A DNA stretch of 64,000 bases, taken from assembly GCF_000308555.1 (NCBI RefSeq), contig NZ_BAFY01000129.1:17397-81396 (forward strand), given 5' to 3'. Position 1 is the stretch's first letter. Each line of letters starts with the position of its first letter. Positions 57,598 through 64,000 of this stretch are shown here, in pieces. Below the pieces are notes generated by a model, which was not told the DNA's origin, ran no database searches, and saw only the letters and a list, made by a program, of their open reading frames with translations. The translations under genes were made by a program, and so were the position numbers. Source of the stretch: Nocardia cyriacigeorgica NBRC 100375. GTDB taxonomy: Bacteria; Actinomycetota; Actinomycetes; Mycobacteriales; Mycobacteriaceae.

Positions 57598-60500
57598 GTG
57601 TCTGATATCGCTATTGTCGGAATCGGTTGCCGTTATGCGGGTGGTATCGATTCTCCGGAATCCTTCTGGGATTTCCTCGTCGACAAACGTGACGGCGTCG
57701 TCGACATTCCAGCCGAACGCTGGGACTACCGCCGTTACTACGATCCGGACCGTCGCACTCCCGGCCGCATGTACACCAAGCGCGCCGCGTTCATGACCGG
57801 TGACCCCTGGCAGTTCGATCCGGACTTCTTCGGCATTTCGCCCCGTGAAGCCGCAGCCATGGACCCGCAGCAGCGGCTCATCCTGGAAGTCGCGTGGGAG
57901 GCACTCGACGACGCGGGTATCGCGGGCACCATCGCGGGCGCGCCGATCGGCGTCTACATCGGTGCGTTCACCATGGACCAGCTGGCGGTATCGATGGCGG
58001 GCGAGGCGCTGCCGTTCGTCGACATGCATACCGCCGTCGGCGCGTCCTACACCATGCTGTCCAACCGCATCGCCTACGCGTTGAACATGGTCGGCCCGGC
58101 GGTCACCGTGGATACCGCGTGCTCGTCGTCGCTGATCGCAGTGCATCTGGCCTGCCAGGCGCTCGACAGCGGTGACTGCGAGGTCGCGATGGCCGGCGGG
58201 GTCACCATGCTGTTGCAGCCGGAACCGTTCGTGTCGATGTGCAAGGGCGGCTTCCTGGCCGCCGATGGCCGTTCCAAGCCCTTCGACGCCTCGGCCGATG
58301 GGTACGGCCGCGGCGAGGGCTCGGGCATGGTGGTGCTGAAGAAGCTCGAGGCCGCCGAACGCGATGGTGACCGTATCTACGCCGTCATCAAGGCCACTGG
58401 CGCCAACCAGGACGGGCGCACCACGGCCATCACCGTGCCCAATGCCGATCTGCAGGAGGAGTTGGCCAAGAAGGTCACCCGCCGCGCCGGCCTGGCGCCA
58501 CACGAGATCACGTATGTCGAGGCGCACGGCACCGGGACGCCGGTCGGCGATCCGCTGGAACTGCAGGCGATCGGGCGCGCCTACGGCAAGGTCGAGGGCC
58601 GTGACACACCGCTCGGTGTCGGCTCGGTGAAGGCGCAACTCGGGCACACCGAGGCGGCCTCGGGTGTCGCCAGCATCATCAAGTCGGCGCTGGCGATCTC
58701 GCATCGCACCATCGCGCCGCAGGGCTGGCTCGACCAGCCCAATCCCGATATCCCGTTCGACGAGCTGAACCTCGCGATCCAGCTGGAAGCCGAACCGGTC
58801 GGACCCGAAGTCGAGCGAATGACGGTGGCGGTCAACGGTTTCGGTTACGGCGGCACCAACGCCCACGCGATCTTGCAGGAATACCGTCCGGCGGTCACCG
58901 TCGACCGTGAGCCCAAGCATTTCGGTGTGCTGCCGATCTCGGCGCGCAGTGAGCAGGCCGCCCGCGATCTGGCGAAGGGTTTCGCCGAGCGCATCGCCGA
59001 CGGCGCCGACCCCGGCCATCTCGCGGAAGCGGCGTGGACACGACGTCAGCACCATCCCTTCCGCACCGCCCTCACCTTCGCCGACGACACCGAACTGGTT
59101 CACGCGCTGGTCGATTTCGCCTCCGGTGCGGGCCGCGCCGCCACCAAGGTGATTCCGCGGAAGACCGACGAGCCGGTCTTCGTCTTCACCGGCATGGGCC
59201 CGCAGTGGTGGGCGATGGGCCGGGAACTGTTGCAGACCCCGGGCGTATTCGCCGAGGAGGCGGCCCGGATCGATGCGGTCTTCCGGGAGATCTCGGGCTG
59301 GTCCATCATCGAGGAACTGCTGCGCCCGGAGGAGGAATCGAAGGTCACCACCACCGCGGTGGCGCAGCCGGCCAACTTCCTGGTGCAGGTGTCGCTGTGC
59401 GCGTTGCTGGGCGAGCTGGGTGTGCGGCCGGCGGCGGTGGTCGGCCATAGTGTGGGCGAGGTGTCGGCGGCTTATGTCACCGGCATGCTGTCGCTGCACG
59501 ACGCACTGCTGGTGAGCTACCACCGGGCACGGTTGCAGGCGACCACCGCGGGAACCGGCGGCATGCTGGCGGTCGGATTGGCGCCCGCGGCGGCCGCCGA
59601 ACTCATCGCCGGTGACGATCGCGTCGATATCGCCGCGATCAACAGCCCCAACGCCGTGACCCTCGCCGGAGCGGTCGAGCGGCTGGACGAGATCGCCGAA
59701 CAGCTCACCGAACAGGGCACGTTCGCCAAGCGGCTGCACGTCGAGGTGCCCTACCACAGCTATCTGATGGAGCCGATCCTCGATGAGCTGCGCACGGTGC
59801 TGGCGGATCTGCGGCTGTCGGATCCGGTGCTTCCGCTGTACTCGACCGTGACCGGTGCGCTGGTCACCAGCGGTGATTGGGACGCGCAGTACTGGTGCGC
59901 CAATGTTTGGCAGCCGGTGCGCTTCGCCGACGCCGTCACCGCGCTGGTGGGCGCGGGCAGCCGGGTGTTCGTCGAGGTCGGTCCGCATCCGGTGCTCGGC
60001 GCCAATATCCGCGAGATCCTGATCGGGGCGGGCGAAACCGGCACCAGCATCGCCACTCTCAGCCGCAAACAGCCCGACTCCGCGAGCATTCGCCAGACCA
60101 TCGGCGGCCTGTACACCGCGGGCGTGCTCGATATCGACGCGCTGTTCGCCGGCCATTCGGTCACCCCGCACATCGACCTGCCGCGCTACCCCTGGCAGCG
60201 CACCCTGCTGCACAACGAGCTGCCCGGACTCACCCAGCGCAAATACGGCACCCCGGGCGGGTACCCGATGCTCGGCGATCCGGACCTGATGGACCCCGCG
60301 ACATGGACAGTCGAGTTGAGTCCGGCCGCGATGCCATGGCTGGACGACCACGTCGTCGGCGGCGCCCGGATCCTGCCCGGCGCGGCCTACCTCGACGCCG
60401 CGTTGAGCGCTGCCGCCCTGCGGAACGAGGCAGCCACGGTCGCGGTCGAAGACGTCCGTTTCGTCGCGCCGCTGATCATCGCCGACGGTGCGGCGCCGGT

Positions 60501-63500
60501 GGTCGAATTCACGGTGGAGGAGTCCACCCAACGCTTCACCATCCGCTCACGCGGCGCCGCCGAATCGGCCTGGACCATCAATGCGCTGGGCCGCTTGGTC
60601 GCAGGCAGCTACGAACCATCGAAGGTGGAACTGCCCGACGCGGCGGGCATGGTCGAGATCGACCCGGCAGCCTTCTACGCCGGTCTCGCCGAACGCGGAC
60701 TGGCCTACGGACCGGCCTTCCGACGCGCCACCTCGGTGCGGATCGCCGACTCCACCGTGCTGGCCACCCTCGACGGCAGCATCGCCCGCGACTCCGGCCA
60801 TCTCGCGCACCCGTGCGTGGTGGACGCGGCGTTGCAGAGCGTGGCCGCGCTGCTGGCCGGGACCGCCAATTCGCAGGACGGTGCCATGGTCCCGGTGGGC
60901 GTCGACGGCGTGCGTGCCTTCACCAGGATCCCGGATCAGGTGATCGTGGTGGCCCGCCTCGACACCGGCGGCGAGCCCACCGCCGATATCGACCTGCTCG
61001 ACGCCGAACACAATCTGGTGATGCGCATCGCCGGCATGCGCTTCGGGTCGATCACGCCGGGACGTACTGCGCTGCAACGGATGACCGACTTCTTCTACGA
61101 AGACCGCTGGGAGATGCGTGATCCGGTGGATCGCAGCGGGCTCCCCGCACCGGAAACCGCGTTCACCCTCGTGATCGAGCTCGGGTCGCAGGTCAGCGAG
61201 CGGGCCAGGCGGGTCGCGGGTACCGCAGTGCGGTCCGAGATCGTCACCGTCGGTGATCCGGCTCGCGCGGACCTGGAGAACGCGATGCTCGAGCGGGTGC
61301 GCGCCGCCGCGGCCGTCGACGGTGTCGAGCGCGTGCATGTGGTGATCGTGGCCGGTTCGGAATACTCCGACATGGACAACCTGTGGACGCTGCGCAGACT
61401 GGCGGTGATGCTCGAAGGCTTCCTCGAGGACTGGCTCGAACAGCGCTCGGCCGAGGTATCGATCATCGGTGACGGTTCCATCCACCTGACCCTCATCACC
61501 GAGCATGCCTTCGCCCATCCGCAGGACGAACTACCGCCGAACCCGAGCCACGCGGCCTTGGCCGGCGCCCGCCGGGTGTTGCTGAACGAACAGCCGCGGC
61601 TGCGGTGGCGGCTGGTCGACGTCGACGCCGAGACCGGTGACGCGGAGCTGGCCGCCGAACTGGCCATCGGCGGCGCCTTCACCTACGACCACTCCGACGA
61701 GGTCTTCCTGCGCAACGGCCTGCGCTGGGTGACGGTGGTCGAGGCGTCGCTGCCCGGCCGGATCGACGCCATGGACGAGGCGGTGCCACTGGAGGATCCG
61801 GAGGCCAACTTCACCCTGGAACTGCCCAAGTCGCGGGTGCTGTCGCGGTTGGGCTGGCGGCGCTGCGATCGCCGCGAACCCGGACCGAACGAGGTCGAGA
61901 TCCGCATCCGGGCGGTAGGCCTCAACTACAAGGACCCGCTGAAGGTGATCGGTGTGCTCACCGAACGCGAACTCGCGGGCACCTTCTTCGGCACCACGCC
62001 GGGTATGGAAGGCATCGGCACGGTGGTCCGGGCCGGGTCGCAGGTCGAGCACGTGGCCGTCGGTGACCAGGTCAGCCTCGGATCCAAGGGCATGATCAGC
62101 CGCTTCCACACCACCGACGCCGATCTGGTGCGCAAACTCGCCCCCGACGTGGATCCGGCGCACTGCACCAACGCCACCGCCTTCGCCACCGCCGAGCATT
62201 CGCTGCTGGAGCTGGCGCGGGTGCAGCCGGGGGAGACGGTGCTGGTGCACGGCGCCGCCGGTGGTGTCGGTGCGGCCGCGGTGCAGATCGCCAAGGCACA
62301 CGGCGCGCAGGTGATCGGCACGGCGAGCACCGACGAGCGGCGCGCTTATGTGTTGTCGCAGGGCGCCGACCACGTGCTCAACTCGCGGTCGCTGAACTTC
62401 GTCGACGATGTGCTCGGCCTGACCGAGGGCCGCGGGGCAGATGTGATCATCTCCTCGGCGCCCGGTGAGATCCTGCGCCAGAACTTCAAGGCCATCGCCG
62501 AATTCGGCCGGATCGTCGAGGTCGGCAAGGCCGACATCTACACCGGCGGCATGCTCGACCTACGCCATTTCGACAAGAACGTCTCCTACCACTCGATGGA
62601 CCTGGACCGGATGCTGGCGTTGCGCCGCCACGACACCGTCGAACTGGTGCAGCGCAGCTACACCACCATCGCCGCGGGCACCTACCGGCCGCTGCCGTAC
62701 GAGTCCTACGGGACCGCCGAGGTGGCCAAGGCGTTCGAGGAGGTGGCGCGGTCGAGCAAGATCGGCCGGGTGGCGCTGAACCTGGAAGACGACGCGCCGC
62801 TGGTGCGGCCGCAGATCCCCGAGGTCGTCATCGACCCGGCGGGCCAGTACCTGATCACCGGTGGTTTCGGTGCCTTCGGCCTGGCCATGGGGCGCTGGCT
62901 GGTGAGTAAGGGCGTCACCCGGTTGACGCTGCTCGGGCGCAGTGGCGCCACCACCGAGGCGGCCCGGCAACAGCTGGCCATCTGGCAGGACAAGGGCGTG
63001 CAGGTCACCACCGAACGCGTCGATGTCACCGACCCGGAGGCCATCGCCGCCGTCATCGCGCGGGCGCACACACCGGAGCACCCGTTGCGCGGGGTCTTCC
63101 ACACCGCCGGTGTGGTGGACGACAAGCGCATCTCGGTGATGGATCGCGACAGCCTGGCCTCGGTGTTCCGGCCCAAGGTCGACGGTGTGCGCGCACTGCT
63201 GCACGGACTCACCGCCGCCGGCGCCGAGCTCGACATGTTCATCCTGTTCTCCTCCGGCAGCGCGATTTTCGGTGGTGTGGGCCAATACGCCTACACCGCG
63301 GCGAATCTCACCTTGCAGGCGGTGGCCGATGTGGTGGTGCGCGAGGGCGGCAAGGCGCTGGCCGTCGGCTGGGGCCACATGTCCGGTGGCGGTATGGCCG
63401 CCGCGGACGAGAACCTCGCCCGCTATCTGCGCAATACCGGTTTCGACTCCATCGATATGGACGAGTCCACCGAGTACCTGGAAGAAGCGCTGAAGCTGGG

Positions 63501-63999
63501 CCTGCACCACTACGGTGCGATCTTCCCGATCGACTGGGGCAAGGTCGATGCCACCGCGCCGTTCTTCGGGATGACCGGGCGGGTGGAGGCGCAGATCGCC
63601 GCGGCCGCCAAGGACGATTCGGCCGCCGCCCAGCTGGCCGCCGCGCTGCGCGAGCTCGACGAGGGCAAACGCAACGACGTGGTCGCGCATATGCTCGCCG
63701 AGCAACTCGCCTCGGTGATGGGCGTGTCGGCCGAATCGATCGACCTGACGGTGCCGGTGCCCGAACTCGGTCTCGACTCGCTGATGGCAGTGGAGTTCGG
63801 TGCGCTGATCACCAAATCCCTCGGAGTCGACATGGCCTCGCTGCAGATGGGCCGCACCTTCACCCTCGAACAGGCGGGCGCGAAGGTCGCCGCGTATCTG
63901 GTCGAGGGCAGCGCGACGCCGTCGGCCGCGATCACGGCACCGGCGGCCGCGGCGGCGGAACCGGCTGCCGCAGAGGCGAAGACAGAGGCGAACGCATGA
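57598..63999 (+). CDS. Fully reducing single-module type I polyketide synthase
   Basis: A complete 2133-residue PKS from a GTG after GAGGAG. Domains: KS (3-428; C175 in VDTACSSS, H310 in EAHGTGTPVGDP, H350 in GHTEAASG); AT (526-806; S618 in GHSVGE, H720 in VPYHSY); DH (888-1151; H918 in DDHVVGGARILPG, D1076); structural KR-like region (1180-1400); ER (1410-1730; GLNYKD, HGAAGGVGA near 1551); KR (1750-1995; TGGFGAFG near 1755, Y1899); ACP (2028-2103; S2061 in LGLDSLMAV); Ala-rich tail. All reductive sites look intact, so each extension should end as a saturated acyl unit, made iteratively or on an acyl starter. No loading module, docking domain or thioesterase is present. The AT has VPYHSY, neither the HAFH (malonyl) nor YASH (methylmalonyl) motif, so the extender is undetermined. 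The VDD in HTAGVVDD suggests a B-type KR. The stop overlaps the next start (ATGA). Confidence 0.92.
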   Translation: MSDIAIVGIGCRYAGGIDSPESFWDFLVDKRDGVVDIPAERWDYRRYYDPDRRTPGRMYTKRAAFMTGDPWQFDPDFFGISPREAAAMDPQQRLILEVAWEALDDAGIAGTIAGAPIGVYIGAFTMDQLAVSMAGEALPFVDMHTAVGASYTMLSNRIAYALNMVGPAVTVDTACSSSLIAVHLACQALDSGDCEVAMAGGVTMLLQPEPFVSMCKGGFLAADGRSKPFDASADGYGRGEGSGMVVLKKLEAAERDGDRIYAVIKATGANQDGRTTAITVPNADLQEELAKKVTRRAGLAPHEITYVEAHGTGTPVGDPLELQAIGRAYGKVEGRDTPLGVGSVKAQLGHTEAASGVASIIKSALAISHRTIAPQGWLDQPNPDIPFDELNLAIQLEAEPVGPEVERMTVAVNGFGYGGTNAHAILQEYRPAVTVDREPKHFGVLPISARSEQAARDLAKGFAERIADGADPGHLAEAAWTRRQHHPFRTALTFADDTELVHALVDFASGAGRAATKVIPRKTDEPVFVFTGMGPQWWAMGRELLQTPGVFAEEAARIDAVFREISGWSIIEELLRPEEESKVTTTAVAQPANFLVQVSLCALLGELGVRPAAVVGHSVGEVSAAYVTGMLSLHDALLVSYHRARLQATTAGTGGMLAVGLAPAAAAELIAGDDRVDIAAINSPNAVTLAGAVERLDEIAEQLTEQGTFAKRLHVEVPYHSYLMEPILDELRTVLADLRLSDPVLPLYSTVTGALVTSGDWDAQYWCANVWQPVRFADAVTALVGAGSRVFVEVGPHPVLGANIREILIGAGETGTSIATLSRKQPDSASIRQTIGGLYTAGVLDIDALFAGHSVTPHIDLPRYPWQRTLLHNELPGLTQRKYGTPGGYPMLGDPDLMDPATWTVELSPAAMPWLDDHVVGGARILPGAAYLDAALSAAALRNEAATVAVEDVRFVAPLIIADGAAPVVEFTVEESTQRFTIRSRGAAESAWTINALGRLVAGSYEPSKVELPDAAGMVEIDPAAFYAGLAERGLAYGPAFRRATSVRIADSTVLATLDGSIARDSGHLAHPCVVDAALQSVAALLAGTANSQDGAMVPVGVDGVRAFTRIPDQVIVVARLDTGGEPTADIDLLDAEHNLVMRIAGMRFGSITPGRTALQRMTDFFYEDRWEMRDPVDRSGLPAPETAFTLVIELGSQVSERARRVAGTAVRSEIVTVGDPARADLENAMLERVRAAAAVDGVERVHVVIVAGSEYSDMDNLWTLRRLAVMLEGFLEDWLEQRSAEVSIIGDGSIHLTLITEHAFAHPQDELPPNPSHAALAGARRVLLNEQPRLRWRLVDVDAETGDAELAAELAIGGAFTYDHSDEVFLRNGLRWVTVVEASLPGRIDAMDEAVPLEDPEANFTLELPKSRVLSRLGWRRCDRREPGPNEVEIRIRAVGLNYKDPLKVIGVLTERELAGTFFGTTPGMEGIGTVVRAGSQVEHVAVGDQVSLGSKGMISRFHTTDADLVRKLAPDVDPAHCTNATAFATAEHSLLELARVQPGETVLVHGAAGGVGAAAVQIAKAHGAQVIGTASTDERRAYVLSQGADHVLNSRSLNFVDDVLGLTEGRGADVIISSAPGEILRQNFKAIAEFGRIVEVGKADIYTGGMLDLRHFDKNVSYHSMDLDRMLALRRHDTVELVQRSYTTIAAGTYRPLPYESYGTAEVAKAFEEVARSSKIGRVALNLEDDAPLVRPQIPEVVIDPAGQYLITGGFGAFGLAMGRWLVSKGVTRLTLLGRSGATTEAARQQLAIWQDKGVQVTTERVDVTDPEAIAAVIARAHTPEHPLRGVFHTAGVVDDKRISVMDRDSLASVFRPKVDGVRALLHGLTAAGAELDMFILFSSGSAIFGGVGQYAYTAANLTLQAVADVVVREGGKALAVGWGHMSGGGMAAADENLARYLRNTGFDSIDMDESTEYLEEALKLGLHHYGAIFPIDWGKVDATAPFFGMTGRVEAQIAAAAKDDSAAAQLAAALRELDEGKRNDVVAHMLAEQLASVMGVSAESIDLTVPVPELGLDSLMAVEFGALITKSLGVDMASLQMGRTFTLEQAGAKVAAYLVEGSATPSAAITAPAAAAAEPAAAEAKTEANA

Positions 64000-64000
64000 G
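63996..64000 (+). CDS. Start of the next gene, coupled to the PKS (truncated)
   Basis: ATG at 63996-63998 overlaps the PKS stop in the ATGA arrangement, and the window ends 2 bp later. The gene is probably co-translated with the PKS and may carry the release, transfer or tailoring step. Nothing of its product is visible. Confidence 0.35.

Noticed and set aside
57571..60531. 986-codon minus-strand frame under the PKS
   Set aside because: Entirely antisense to conserved KS-AT-DH coding sequence; no known domain and shadow composition.

Overview
The window is about 64 kb of very GC-rich actinobacterial chromosome. Several things point to a mycolic-acid-group actinomycete, most likely Nocardia: a divergent nmtR/ctpJ pair laid out as in Mycobacterium tuberculosis, a UsfY-like protein, SigF/SigB-type promoters, many start codons placed 6-7 nt after a TANNNT -10 box (leaderless genes), a paralogous pair of Methyltransf_19 proteins and a complete ectABCD operon. 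The genus is an inference. I see no tRNA, rRNA, CRISPR array, insertion sequence or phage gene.

Layout. 1-2107: the end of a coupled three-gene operon (Gfo/Idh/MocA oxidoreductase, DegT-type aminotransferase, NUDIX hydrolase), compositionally softer than its neighbours. 2212-9257: redox enzymes with their regulators (MmyB-like regulator/SDR; SsuD; a TetR divergent from an EthA-type Baeyer-Villiger monooxygenase; a CoA-disulfide-reductase-like flavoprotein). 9363-13349: signalling and stress genes (PP2C phosphatase, UsfY-like protein, small stress protein, two-component system). 13494-16652: ectABCD for ectoine and hydroxyectoine. 16712-17791: an Erm-type rRNA methyltransferase behind a leaderless short ORF and a hairpin. 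17807-21894: Sel1-repeat protein, unusual membrane Ser/Thr kinase, ankyrin protein and a 36-residue hydrophobic peptide. 22084-30656: membrane and metabolic genes ending in a BCCT osmolyte carrier with a SigF/SigB-type promoter. 30687-33798: Ni/Co efflux (CtpJ), its NmtR sensor and a TerD protein. 33885-39745: two Methyltransf_19 proteins, a PPOX-fold protein, a DUF5753 regulator, and a TetR/DHA2 efflux pair. 39899-44977: N-acetylglucosamine uptake and catabolism (DasR-like GntR, EIIA, EIIB, EIIC joined in frame to NagA, NagB). 45112-54076: mixed genes (TerD-AIM24 fusion, hydrolase, PadR/VOC pair under large palindromes, DUF1992, a frameshifted nucleotidyltransferase, TetR/DUF2867, coiled-coil protein, DUF4254). 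54640-63999: a GT-C-like membrane protein, a GNAT and a complete fully reducing type I polyketide synthase; the next gene begins in the last five bases.

How they work together. Osmoprotection recurs: ectABCD makes compatible solutes, the BCCT carrier imports them, and a two-component system sits directly upstream of ectA. The GlcNAc block is a self-contained PTS: EIIC/EIIB/EIIA import and phosphorylate the sugar, NagA deacetylates it and NagB converts it to fructose-6-phosphate. Many regulators sit beside their likely targets with visible inverted repeats between them (TetR/monooxygenase, NmtR/CtpJ, TetR/MFS, PadR/VOC, TetR/DUF2867). The least conventional items are the nagE-nagA continuous frame, the erm leader, the 32-bp perfect palindrome before padR, the TerD-AIM24 fusion and the stand-alone reducing PKS.
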